64,000 bases of DNA from Nitzschia sp. DOCU1 (GCA_951394045.1 OX595993.1:1-64000); one strand, 5' to 3'; positions 45,285 to 56,981 are shown, counted from the first letter of the stretch. Notes: a model not told the origin generated them from the letters alone. Numbers and translations: made by a program.

Positions 45285-45599
45285 GGGACAGGGGTTTTTA
45301 CTAACGATATCTTCAAACGAAAACGCAATAGACGTTCCTCTATCAAAACCTTTACAAGGAAAGGACCCTACTTTGGATTTTGGAATCGACGAATGACGGT
45401 GGAAATTGCAGGTGAGAAAAATCGTTGATTGGTAGAAACGCAAGAGGTCTAAAATACTACAACTTATTAGCAACGGATTCTAACTCGTACGCTGGTCTGG
45501 TCGTTCCGCGAGAGTAGTCGCTTTTTCGGTCGTCCCCCCACACTGCATGAGATCTTTCACACAAATATTCTAATCGGGGAAAGTGAAACTGCTATCATC
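45285..45599. promoter_or_regulatory. Divergent promoter region between the two receptor-like genes
   Basis: 315 bp between ATG 45284 (minus) and ATG 45600 (plus). Being the only spacer for both genes, it must have held both promoters. I see no clear TATA box or repeat. Inferred from arrangement alone. Confidence 0.45.
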
Positions 45600-47629
45600 A
45601 TGCCAAGCGTAAAAATCTTCCAAGCTTCTCCCTTGGGATTTGAATACCCTAATGGAGTCTTTATCCCTTTCAAAAGCCTTGACCCGGTAGCCGAACGGGT
45701 CGCCATTACTAAAGCCTTGTAGAATACCAACCTGACACCTGATTTTGAAATTGCAACTATCGAAAGTTTGAGGCGTTTCAACACCGAGAAAGAACATGCA
45801 TTTCTTCACATTTCTTGCCATACCGTAACAGCCACCAGAGAAAATGACAAGACCGAGAAAAAAGAGCTTCATCTTGTGATTGAAAATTCTTTAGGTGGAG
45901 CCGTTCTTTGGTCAAAAACGCAAATTGCAGAGTGGATGGCTCAGAGAAGCCATGAGAGCAAGCTCGCGGTAGTATTTGTTGCAGCGTGTCGTTCCAGAGA
46001 GATTGGAGATTTTTTGTTGCCTCAGGCGTCAATTATGTTGTCTGCAGCAAAGAGCAGGAGCACGATTTACGTTCAATGGCTTCACGGATCTTTGCTGATC
46101 ATTTCTACCAGGCTAAAGCAAGAGGACACAGTGTCATAAATGCCTTCGATCATGCGTGTGCGGCGGTTAAAGAGTCGCAGGAGATGGAACAATCTGGAGT
46201 GGATGTAGCAGAAGAAGTTAAAAAGTTTGCACTGTCGCGAAAAGATGCTGAAAAATCAGAAACCATCAAGAGTAACAAGGACGACATCACTCCGTTCCCT
46301 CTGCTACCACCAAGTCCCCCTAAACATTTTTTTGGCCGGCAAAAGGAGATACATCAAATAGTGAAAGCCTTGGTTCATTCTGAAAAGGCACTTGTTGGAA
46401 TCAAAGGATGCCCTGGGATTGGAAAGAAGTCTTCGGCTCGAGCGGTCGGAGACTTTATGGTCTCGCACAAGTTTTGGGCCGAGGTAGTACTGTGGCTGCC
46501 TACGTTGATGCATCATTGTAATGTCAAGACCGAAGACTTGGCTACCGAGGGAGACATTAGGTGCTGCAGCCAGAGGCTTCTGGGTCGAATTGGCGGCAAG
46601 GCTCTCATAATGCTTGACACGAAAGGCTATGGAAAGAAGACTATAGAAAGGCTGGGAGCACTGGTGCAAAAATTGATTGAGGAAAACTGCCAAAGTGTCA
46701 AGGTCTTAGTTCTCTACACCGAGGATACTACAATGCATGTGTTCCAGACAGCTGAACTTGAAATTGTTTCTTTCGCTGAACTTGATTTTGAAAGCGGACT
46801 TGGCCTGTTCGCAAGACACTTGAATGCTGATGCTTGTAAAGCGATCCTCCAGCTGGGCACCAGGAACGTAAAAAAGGGACTCGAACTGACAAAACAGGTG
46901 TTGGGAAATGGGATTCCTGCCAAGACAATTTTTGCCGCAAAGAATATAACATTTCCACAATGCAAGGCGTTGCTCAGTGGAGAGCCGTCGGATGAAGTCT
47001 TTAAAGACTTATTGATGAAAATGGACAATGATTATCAAAAGATGCTACACCGAACTGTCCCACAATCTCAAGCAGAAGTGCAGGATCATTTTGGTCCTTT
47101 GTTAGAGAAAGAGAGCAGGGTCTATACAAAATCTGCGCCGGCATATCTCCGTCCAGCCAAAATGGGGGAAGTAATTACTACAGTCATCGGTGGGAAGAAA
47201 GAAACGGAATCGAAAGTCAAGGATGATGATTCATGGGTTGCACGTGGCATTTCTGGCGAATTTTACGTTTTGACAAAACCTGAATTCGAGAAGAGGTACG
47301 ACAAGGATGGCACACCGATCGATGGAAAGGATGCCGGCTCAAGCATTCGACATTTGCGCAAGGATGGGTTTTGGAGATACGAACCCAAACGTCAAAACGT
47401 TTTGGCTCACCAAATCAAAAAAGAGGACATGACGTGGTTTCGACATGGCCAAGATGTGTCGACCGATCAAGTACAAGCCACGCATTTCATCGCCCCATGG
47501 GGTGAAGGAGATTATTTGGTCAGGCTTCAAGGGAAAGCTGGTGATGGAATCTATCGCATCGAGCAGTTCACATTTGGAGAGACCTACAAGGAAGACAATG
47601 AACTTGGCGAGAAACCTCGGCGCCTCTGA
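45600..47629 (+). pseudogene. CHAT caspase-like + STAND-type NTPase, two lesions
   Basis: Reads from ATG 45600. Residues ~1-170 match the CHAT (caspase HetF-associated) peptidase: catalytic His in FLHISCH, catalytic Cys in VFVAACRS, then SGVNYVVCS and HDLRSMASRIFADHFY. Two lesions interrupt it: an in-frame TAG at 45720-45722 after KAL, and a one-base loss at the T run 46010-46015, after which the chain continues in another frame. From about 45986 to 47629 the frame is intact: a linker, FFGRQKEIHQI, a P-loop GCPGIGKKSS, Walker B-like ALIMLDTKG, and a C-terminal part with APWGEGDYLVR...YRIEQFTF that resembles the PGDYG family (tentative). The P-loop has Lys where Ser/Thr is usual after GK. CHAT+NTPase proteins act as death or defence proteases in bacteria and fungi. 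A 547-aa product lacking most of CHAT could still be made. Confidence 0.75.
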
Positions 47630-48004
47630 GATTGCCTGTTCCTCAGACGGCAAAAAGCTTGTTGCCGACGGAAAAAAAGGCATTGACGGTCGACTATATA
47701 TGAAACAGTGTCCCCTGAATCTTCATTTCTCATTGATTGGCATCTTCGCCATGAACAAGTTCTTGGGACAAAACGTGGATAGAAATGTGCCAACCACCTT
47801 GATTCCCCCCAATTTTCAAGTAAGTTGCATTTTTCAATGAAAAAAATACGAAAGCGCGGTGAGAGATTCAAATGCACTAGGAGAAACCATGGATTGAACT
47901 AGTAGGCCGGCCACTTTGAATCTCCCAAACATATTTGAACTTTAACAAATACAAAAGCAGTAGCAGCCATCTCCGGCCGGCTTTACAACAGTAGTATGAA
48001 TGCA
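47630..48004. other. No gene recognised
   Basis: About 375 bp of 3' flank. No coding or RNA gene supported. Confidence 0.4.
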
Positions 48005-48315
48005 TCATATAGTCATGTCAGCTTTTGTTCCGATGTACTTTACCCTTGAGCAACCACCTTTTCTTTTTCTTCTTTCCAATACTCGACATTTGAAGAGATA
48101 ATGGGCAAAATCCTCTCTTCCAACATCATTGTGGAAGCCTTGCCCTTAATATTGGTCATCGTCATTGTTGTTTTTTCACCTCTTCTTGCACTCTGCTGCC
48201 AAGCTTGTTTTTCAGCCTCTCTTGTCGCTCTCAACTCTTCTTTTCTTGCTTCCGTCCTTCTTCTTCTTTTCTTTGGGTCAAAATGAATCATTGGCACCGC
48301 AGTTGTACCGGCCAA
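48005..48315 (-). pseudogene. Chimeric fragment with a duplicated phosphodiesterase tail
   Basis: 48005-48123 is about 90% identical to 52050-52158, the last codons and 3' flank of the GPCR-phosphodiesterase (EERILPIISSNVEYWKEEKEK). Upstream, the frame continues into unrelated Lys/Arg-rich sequence (PKKRRRRTEARKEELRATRE) from a Met at 48315, giving an open 91-aa chimera. No catalytic residue is present. Possibly expressed, but more likely a duplication scar. Confidence 0.75.
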
Positions 48316-49430
48316 GTCCTTAGAGTAGATGAAATGCCCTCAAAGTATCTACTTTTTTGGCAACATGGCGGTAGAATCTACGTATGGGATACAGTGCAGA
48401 TTCTACAAACTACAATGACCTTATTGGTTCCATAGGATAGGATAAGGCGAGCTGGAGTATGAAAATGCAACGAGGTTCTCATTTGCAGTCGTATATATCG
48501 ATGGAAATGAGACCCTACCACGAGAAAAAAGCGCAACACTTCTAAAAATGAGACCCAGTAGCTAAAAGAAGAGTTATGACTATCCTTCGTTCTCAACCCC
48601 AAGCCTTAGCAAAAGTAAAATACTACTATATTTAGCAACCCCGATTGAAAGTATCAACCTTACATGTTCATGTTTACCTTCTGATAATAAGGTCACCGAG
48701 TCACTGTCATATCCGTAAAGCAAGTACTAGCATGCACCATGCAGTGCTAGTATTGCTCGCCTTTGATATACCTACTGAAAGCTAGTAGTTGTAGTACTAT
48801 TGAATATTCCATACTATAGTAGTTTTAGTTCTTCCAAGTAGTCCTTTTAGTAGTACCATCGACGATGAAAAGCCTGGGCTAACCCTATTATTCTTGACAC
48901 CAGGAGCAAGTTGCCAGAGTTTGCCGTTTGTGAAATTTTGTAAAGTGGCGTTTGTTTGTGTTGTCGGCAAATTTCCTGGATCGACAGCTTCTATTGACGG
49001 TACCTAGATTGTAATCCTCGGTAGCTAGAAAAAGCCGCCGAAAATTTGGGGTGGGCAGGCTCATTTTTTCAAGTCAAGTTCCAGCTTCGTAGGATTCTAC
49101 AGTTTTAACTTGAAGTACAGAAAAAGCTATTAACGCGATTTCTACGCACACGTCATTCAGCTTCACCGTAGTGCCCGCGGTACACACTAAAATAATAGCA
49201 CTTTGGGATAAAGTAGCCTAAAACGGTTCTAAGTCTTGAGCTAAATAGTTTCACTCTGGGTTAATGTAATGAATCCTTGATGAATCTGATGACGAATCTT
49301 CGAGATTCCATTGGATCTTTTCCATTTCCATCCGATCGGCGGAAATATCGGCATCTGCTTGGCAGCGCAGCATCGACGAGCTTACCGTCGCAATGTACCC
49401 ACAAGATCTCGAATCGTTTTCTTGTGCATC
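48316..49430. other. Long spacer, no gene recognised
   Basis: About 1.1 kb, including a TAGTA/AGTACT-rich part at 48715-48860. Short open frames only. Upstream region of the phytase-like gene. Confidence 0.45.
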
Positions 49431-51917
49431 ATGATGATGATGATGATGAGACTTACGCAGCTATTGTTGTTTAGCTTGGGCCTTTTGCCCATGACGGGCC
49501 ATGCCATGGTATGGAACCGTGTTTCGACCTTCTTGGCGTGCCAGCAGTTCGACGCGGCTTGCAACGATTCCACCGAAACAGTTGCTGAGATTGTGTCTGC
49601 CACGCCAGACGGATCAACATTAGTCTACACGGATTCTCCTGGCGAACAGATCGGTTTCGTCGACATTACTGATGCCTCCATGCCCATGGCGGCTGGCAGA
49701 CTCGCTATGTCTGGGGAGCCCACCTCCGTTACGATCACCCCTGACGGTATGTTCGCCTTGGTGGCGGTCAATACTTCGCCCAACTTTACCGACCCCTCGG
49801 GTATTCTGAGCGTTGTAGACATTGCAACCCAGACCATTGTCACCGAAATTGATATTGGGGGACAGCCGGACTCCGTTGCCATTTCTTCCGATGGTAACTA
49901 CGTGGCCATTTGCATGGAAAATGAACGCGATGAAGAACTGGGAGATGGGTTCCCCCCTCAGATGCCTGCCGGCTTTATTTGGGTCATCGATACCAATGGC
50001 GCTGGCGATCCGTCTACATGGACGACGACTCGTGTGGAAGTGACGAATCTCGCGGACATGAAATTCCCTGAAGATCCCGAGCCTGAGTTTGTCGACATCA
50101 ATGCCAATAATGTGGCCGCGATTACCCTCCAAGAGAATAACTTCATTGTCCTGATTGACTTGCCAACGGCGACTATTTTGTCTTCTTACTCGGCCGGCGA
50201 GGTTGACTTGACCGAAATTGATATTGAAGCCAACAAGCTTATCGATCAAACAAGTGGTCTTACTGCCGTGCCGCGCGAGCCGGATGGTGCCGCATGGATT
50301 GGAACCGACTTCTTCGCAGTCGCCAATGAAGGCGACTTGGAAGGGGGATCGCGGGGTTTTACCATCTACGCCCTGGACGGTACCGTGGTGTACGATTCAG
50401 GCAATTTGCTCGAACACCTGACCGTCCGGTACGGACATTATCCCGAAGGACGTTCCGACGCCAAGGGCAACGAACCTGAAAATATCCTTTACTTGACGAC
50501 CAGTGATGGCATGGGCTTTCTCGCCGTCAATTTGGAGCGAGCCGGTAGCACCGTCGTCTTTTCAGTACCTGATCCACTCGACATTGCTAACAACCCTCCG
50601 GTCTTTGCTCAAATCTTACCGACCCTCTTGCGCCCCGAAGGAATCGTCGCGGTTCCCGGCCGAGATATAATTGCTGTTGCCTGCGAAGAAGATGTCCGGG
50701 AGGACAAGATTCGTGGCGGCATTGTTCTGTTTGAATACCAACAAGGAGATGTGCCAGACTATCCGGTATTTGTTTCAGCGGATCGCGCCGACGGCACTCC
50801 CATTCCTTTTTCAGCCCTGTCCGGCTTGTCCGCTATGGCTGGAGACATGGAGACCCTATATGCCATTGCGGACTCGGCCTATATCAAGTCTCGAATGTAT
50901 GAAATCAATGTTGGCTCCTTTCCTCACATGGTCACAAAGGAAATTCCCATTGTCGATTCGAATGGCATCTTGGCCGCAGCCTTTCCCATGGACGCTTTTA
51001 ATGGCTACATGTTGGTCAACGACGACGACATGACGGTCAACATGGATCAAGAAGGTATTGCCGCCAGCTACAAGGGCGGCTTCTGGATCGCTAATGAGGG
51101 AAGTGGGACTGTTGGTGACGCAGAACGTCCCGTTGAAATGAACAACTTCATCATCAAGGTTGATGAGAACGGTGTCATTGAAGATCTCATTACATTGCCC
51201 GAAGAACGCAACGCCATTCAAGTACGATACGGCTTTGAAGGTGTCGCCGAAGAAGGCGATCGTTTGGTCGTTGTCGTTCAGCGTGAATGGGACGGCGAAG
51301 AACACCCACGTATTGGTATTTACGATACAGTCGCCGGAGAATGGACTTTTGTCTACTATCCTCTCGATGCTGTCGAGTCTCAAAATGGAGGCTGGGTTGG
51401 TCTATCAGAGATTTCCTCTTTGGGGGGCGGCATTTTCTTGGTCCTTGAGCGCGACGACCAAGCGGGCCCGGATGCCGCCATTAAGCGCATTTACCAGATT
51501 GAAATCCCCTGCGACATTTCCGCAGACACTGTCCTCACCAAGACTTTGGTCACGGATCTCTTGCCGACCCTGAAGACTACGAATGGATACGTTTATGAAA
51601 AGATCGAGGGTATGACCGTCAATGCCGATGGCAAGGTTTACGTCAACAACGATAATGATGGTGTCGACGACAATGCGGGTGAACAGTACATGTTCGAAAT
51701 GGACGGTTTGGGCTTGACCATGGCGGATCCCCTCGTGTGCCCAACACGCGCTCCGTCCGAAGCACCTCCAACTACATCGCCCCCATCTGGATCGCCCCCA
51801 ACTGAATCGCCTCCAACTGGAGGAGATGGAAGTGCTGCTGCTGGATCATTTGGTTGGACGTTCCCGATCATGATCGCCATTGGAACATTGGCCATCGTTG
51901 GCCAAGGAAGTTGGTGA
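49431..51917 (+). CDS. Secreted phytase-like esterase/beta-propeller protein
   Basis: Start chosen within the Met run at 49431, giving a signal peptide (RLTQLLLFSLGLLPMTGHA) and 828 aa; the frame is open from 49311 but the extra 40 residues would bury the signal. The first half has repeated VDI/DIA blades with TSVTITPDG and DSVAISSDGNYVAI, typical of a seven-bladed propeller. The second half, with SGLSAMAGD, YAIAD, GIAASYKGGFWIANEG, IQVRYGFEGVA and KIEGMTVNADGKVYVNNDND, fits the 'esterase-like activity of phytase' family. A Ser/Pro/Thr linker precedes a hydrophobic C-terminus (FPIMIAIGTLAIV), so it may be anchored at the surface. A role in phosphate release from organic phosphate is plausible by family, not shown. 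Confidence 0.8.
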   Translation: MMMMMMRLTQLLLFSLGLLPMTGHAMVWNRVSTFLACQQFDAACNDSTETVAEIVSATPDGSTLVYTDSPGEQIGFVDITDASMPMAAGRLAMSGEPTSVTITPDGMFALVAVNTSPNFTDPSGILSVVDIATQTIVTEIDIGGQPDSVAISSDGNYVAICMENERDEELGDGFPPQMPAGFIWVIDTNGAGDPSTWTTTRVEVTNLADMKFPEDPEPEFVDINANNVAAITLQENNFIVLIDLPTATILSSYSAGEVDLTEIDIEANKLIDQTSGLTAVPREPDGAAWIGTDFFAVANEGDLEGGSRGFTIYALDGTVVYDSGNLLEHLTVRYGHYPEGRSDAKGNEPENILYLTTSDGMGFLAVNLERAGSTVVFSVPDPLDIANNPPVFAQILPTLLRPEGIVAVPGRDIIAVACEEDVREDKIRGGIVLFEYQQGDVPDYPVFVSADRADGTPIPFSALSGLSAMAGDMETLYAIADSAYIKSRMYEINVGSFPHMVTKEIPIVDSNGILAAAFPMDAFNGYMLVNDDDMTVNMDQEGIAASYKGGFWIANEGSGTVGDAERPVEMNNFIIKVDENGVIEDLITLPEERNAIQVRYGFEGVAEEGDRLVVVVQREWDGEEHPRIGIYDTVAGEWTFVYYPLDAVESQNGGWVGLSEISSLGGGIFLVLERDDQAGPDAAIKRIYQIEIPCDISADTVLTKTLVTDLLPTLKTTNGYVYEKIEGMTVNADGKVYVNNDNDGVDDNAGEQYMFEMDGLGLTMADPLVCPTRAPSEAPPTTSPPSGSPPTESPPTGGDGSAAAGSFGWTFPIMIAIGTLAIVGQGSW

Positions 51918-52053
51918 ACAGTGGCATGAGCTGATTCGTACGAATGTAGTTATTGAAGTCAGAGATTATAGTTATCAGTCCAATGGATATCACTATCATC
52001 TGCTGCTGGAGCACTCCTACTAGTAGACTGGTAGTACGATATAGTCGCGTCGG

Positions 52054-55000
52054 CTATTGTTCCGATGTACTTTCCCCTTGAGCAAGCGCCTTTTCTTTTT
52101 CTTCTTTCCAATACTCGACATTCGACGAGATAATGGGCAAAATCCTCTCTTCCACGAGATCTAAAATGGTGGCCAAAACTTCGTAGGCAGGCATGATCAC
52201 ATAAGCGATAAAGCCCAACTGCGAGTCGGGCTTTTTGGTTTTGGTACGGTCGCAGTTCGGAGAAATTGGGAGGCCCAATTTCAATTCTTTGTCGCCCTGG
52301 GCAAAGAATTCTTCCAAGCAACGGTCGGTCCACAGTTTGAACAGCGGATCGGGTTTGGCAGGATTCGATATATCTGCAACATGGAGGATGTAACAAAGAA
52401 TCTTCCACGACGATTCTTCGTCGCCAAACGATCGTTCACCACCTTCGCTATGACTCATCACGAGCGCCTTCATGGCGCTTACCGACGCAAAATGCTTGCT
52501 CATGTCTGTATGTAAGACAGCATCAATCATTTTGGCACGAATCGCCTTGAGTTGTTCGGGTGTTGCGTTGCATAAGGGATTCAACGGCGAAGCGCAACCA
52601 TGGTTGATATGCGACAGCCGCCGATTAGGCGTATTCCAGCCATGATCGTCCCCCAACATGACCTGAAACGCGTGAGAAATATGACGATTCTCCAAAATGG
52701 AGTGATCATTATACAGAAGGGCTAGATCCGTCCGAGCATTGGCTTGGAAAGAATTGTTTTCCCCGGGATGTTTGACATCGTGTACAGCGGCCGCCAGCAA
52801 AATGGCAAAAATGTCGAGTTTGGTGGTTGGGAAAGAGTCTCCAATCATTTGAATCAACGTGTGGACCGTCTGAACAACATCTGCTGCATGAATTTGGTTA
52901 TGGTAACTGTGGAATTGCGGCCAACGTTAGGAACGAAGGATATACAAACATGCTCAACGTTCCTCCATACTTACGGGTTCGTTTCCTTGTAGTCTTGTTC
53001 AATGACACGCAAATAGTCGCATAGTTGCTCGGCAGGAACCCTCAACGTCTCGTCGGCAAAGTTGTAGCCTCGTAGTTCATCCAATTGAATCATGACGCCA
53101 CAATGACGGCCCATAGAATATTGTGCATGTGGAGACCCCAATATGGCCCATCCCACGAACAAGAGTGGATTCTTGCCGTTTGTCAACTCCAACAAATCAA
53201 AGACATTGAATTCCCACCTCTTGAGAGACGACCACGAGAGCAGGCGAAAGAGGCGCATTTGGTTTTCACGGGGCAAGGCCATGAATTCTGGAAGGACGTA
53301 TTCCAACAAGTCGCTCTCGAACTCTTCGCTCTTAAGATATCCTCCAAAAGTCGGCTTGGCCAACTCTCCTGTAGCGGTTGCGATAGTGGGAGAAAAGCCA
53401 CCAAATTCTTTCAGAATGTAGCGGGCGGTTTCGGAAATCTGACCAATCGGCTGGAGGCCCTTTTTGAGGACATGCATCGATTGGTTGACTCCCTGTAGAG
53501 CTTTTTTACGTAGCAAGTGCAGAGGCAAATGCAACAACTGGCCTTGTTTGGCATCGCCTTGCTGCATTAGCAAAACTTTGATACTTTCTAATTGCTCTCG
53601 CGTTTTGTCTGACAGGAGCGCGATACTTCGCTCTGGCTCGTCTTCGCCACCTTCATTGGGTGGTTTCGGATTCAAGAGTTCGTTGATGGTCGCCACGGCC
53701 TGATCCCATTGAGAAGTCGTTTGACTGCCCCGACGAAATCCCGCCGGTCGCAAGGATATCTTTCGAATCGTTGACAAGAATTGACCCGACAAATCCTCTT
53801 CGTCCGCCACAACATCGGTTTGCCTTTCTTTTCGCAACTTGGCCTTTTCTCGAGAATACTTCCACTGACTAAATATTTTCGGAAAGAAAATGACTCCCAA
53901 AATGGCCATGTCTGGAAGACAAATACAAACTGTCATTACGATATGAATGCCAGATGGCGAATCTCTCACAGCCACAAGTAAAGGCACCCCAATGACAAAG
54001 GTTTCCACCATGACGACAAGGGCGATGGAAATGTATTTGGATTCTTGAAATTTGTTTCCCATGTGACGAACTTTGACCAACAAATACGTCGTCAAGACCA
54101 TGAGTAAGACATGAAAACCCAAAATGGGACCAAAAAAGGCCCATACGGATACCCCATCCGGATCTGAAGCACGACAACGTCCGACAGTTTCAATCGTCAG
54201 GACTCCCGTATCGGGATCAATAGTAGCACCCATTTCTTCTCGTTCATACTGTAGCACAGAGAGGAGGGAGGACAGCGTCAGACCAGGTTCGTTCTACGAG
54301 ACATGGGTCATTATCTCAAACAAACTTACCACCAAAGGATTGACCAGCGTCAAGGCCAAGACAAAGGCCACATCCACCAAGACAGCCTTGACTACCAATT
54401 GAAAAAAGCGACAAAAGGATATATCCGGCGCTTCTGACTCTTCGTTCCTTTGTTCTTGGTCTTCTTGTGGCTGCTCTTCTTTTATGGGTGGTTGCGGATC
54501 TGAATTTGTAATGACTTCCTCACGAGTAGCAGTTTTTTCAGCTACCAAACTCAATCGACTCTTGGTAGACAAGGCCGACATGATACTCATGCGACTTCGT
54601 GTCGACGAAGCCATGCTCATTCGACTGCGTGTCGACGATGCCATGCTCATTCGACTGCGTGTCGATGAAGCCATGCTTATGCGACTTCCACCAGCCGACG
54701 ACGCCATGCTCCATCGAGGACTGTTGTTGGACAAGAGGATACCCTTGGTACTTTGTTGTTGTTGTTGTGGAGGCGGCGGCGATGACGACGAGGATGCCAT
54801 GCTCACTCGATGATTGTTGGTCAGCATACTCTTGGTACTTTGTCGTGGCAAAGTTGATTTCCCAGCCACTGCCACGGACAATCGTGGCGAACCTTTGGCT
54901 TGCTGCTGCTGTGACGATTGTGTCTTGATTTCATCATCCTTATCGTCTTGTTGTTGTTCTTCTACTGGCGCATACTGTTTGATTTTGTAAAGTCGATAGG

Positions 55001-56846
55001 TCTTGACACTGAGACTGGCATATTGCAAAACCCATCCAATGGAATATAAAAAGGGTGCGACTTGACAGCCACGCGTGTCTTCAAAGGACAAGGCCAAGAC
55101 TGTACTGCTGGAACAAATGGCGCCGACACAAATCAAGGCCAGATATTCCCATTGAGAGACTTGAACGACTGTAGAATGAGAATTGTAAATCATCCATACC
55201 AAGCACGACAAGGACATGAACCAGCTCAATGCCACTACGACAATTCCCAAACTCCAAGCACTGTAGGATAAATCCGTGGAATCATCTTGTGCGATACAAT
55301 AGGATTGTCCTGCAGTCGAAGTACTGCCATCAGGACAAGGTGTGCATTTCACGTCTGAATTTTCATTTTGAGAATACGTGTTGGGAGGACAAGGTTGACA
55401 TGCCCATGCCAGCAAGGACGTGCGTGCCGAGGTATTCCAATATTCACCAGCCGAACAATTAAGAGCCGACGGGGCCGGAATCATCCATGCCGCTTGAGCT
55501 TGCCACAATGGAGCCACCAAGACATTTTGTAACTGTTGCGTGTTGTTTGCCATAATCATGGGTAACCATTGAGTACTTGCCGCAGCAGGACGACCCTTGT
55601 TTTGGAGTGTGACGGAATCCAAATGAAAAGGACCCAACAAGGTTTCCGTCGTTTGAAATTTCGCCAAGGAATCTCGATAATTATTTTGGGTAGTAGTGTC
55701 CATGCTTTCATAATGTTCCGCCAATATCATGACCGTCACATAACTCACTACCATGTCCGCATCGACGTTGGGATATTCGGGACCCAAGGTCGCTTGAACA
55801 TGATCCACAAATTCCAACGAATTGGCAAAATACACATCCGAATACATCATGCTGGCATGCCATTGACTACCACTAGACCAATATGCCATGTTGTTCGTGT
55901 CCTGAACTGGCGTACTACTCCACAATGACAAGGGTTGACAATCTGGCAATTGCATCCATGCTTGCTCCAACGTTTGCGTATCTGCCGCAGACGCACAAAC
56001 TACCAGAGCGACATTCTCCCGACAGGATTCTTGTGCCAAACTTGTCAAATTAGTCAAAGAAGTATTCCACTGGTAAACTTGTACGGGCAGAAACTCGTCA
56101 TGCACCAAATCCTGATAGCGCCTCAAAGCCGATTGACAAATGGAAGCATATTCGTGAGCATCATACAAGATTGCCAAGTGTGCAGTCGCAAATGTTCGAG
56201 AATACAAGACAAATGACAGTGCTTGCATATACGCCAAGGGATACAAATCACTCGAAATGGGCACGCCCAATACATAGGGTTGCCCACTGTAAAAGGCGGG
56301 AGTATCGACCGAACTCAACAGAGGAACTTGATACTCTTGAGCGATGGGAACTTCTAGAGCGGCAACCAGTGGACAAGTACCCACAATGGCTACTGCTTGT
56401 TGCGTCGTTGTAGTGTTGTTGCGACTCTTTTCGAGCAACTCTTGCAAGACTTGACCGTGTTGCTCGGCATAATTGTTGGTAGACTTGCTAGATCCCGCAA
56501 TGACAGACACATAACTCATGGTAGTAGTATTATGCAATGACAATAAATGGACTGCCACACTTGCACCATCTCGAGTAGTACCACATTCAGCAGGTGTGAC
56601 TTGTAGTAGAGTCAGGCCTGGACTGTTGGATAGAAACGTCGATGAAAGGATGCAGGGAAATTCATCTGCTGGCGACGTCGTCGTTGCGAATTCAAGACTT
56701 GTCAGTGAACAAGCCGGCCATGACAAGTCTAATTGCCGGGGATTCAAAGCAGTGACACATAAAGTGCTGCTGCTGCTGCTAAATGCCATGACCAGCCAAC
56801 CGCAGCCTCTGGGGACGAAGGATGACCTTGGCCGTCGGCGTTTCAT
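52054..56846 (-). CDS. Class C GPCR fused to cyclic-nucleotide phosphodiesterase
   Basis: Exons 56846-54330, 54248-52975 and 52906-52054; introns 81 and 68 bp, both restoring frame (NPLV-YEREE and NP-YHNQIH). About 1547 aa; an upstream in-frame ATG at 56981 would add 45. Order: signal-like start; extracellular periplasmic-binding/ANF-type domain (about 25-460); a Cys-rich linker (CPPNTYSQN, CTPCPDGS); seven hydrophobic helices as in GABA-B-like receptors, with a ~170-residue Ser/Gln-rich insertion in a loop; a cytosolic linker; then a class I phosphodiesterase domain with YHNQIHAADV, AVHDVKHPG, HTDMSKHF and HVADISNPAKP, which carry the metal ligands. It would let an extracellular ligand control cAMP/cGMP breakdown directly. 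A 3' fragment is duplicated at 48005. Confidence 0.88.
54590..54700 (-). repeat. 30-bp coding repeats in the receptor loop
   Basis: Three to four tandem 10-residue units of the type RMSMASSTRS within the intracellular insertion of the GPCR-PDE. RxS and SxR contexts look like basophilic kinase sites. Copy number may vary between alleles. Confidence 0.8.
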
Positions 56847-56981
56847 TTTTGTGGTCGTTGTGTCAGTCTTCTCGTTCTGGATCGTTCCCAGAACTGACTG
56901 GGGGTATTGACTACTGTTGCTGCTGCAGTTTCTGTCGTCAATGAGATTGCTAGTAGCTACGGTAGTGATTGTAGCATGCAA

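Noticed and set aside
45970..46021. A short intron removing the frame break in the CHAT gene
   Set aside because: It would be ~52 bp and would delete the catalytic-Cys strand that matches the family; a one-base loss explains it better.
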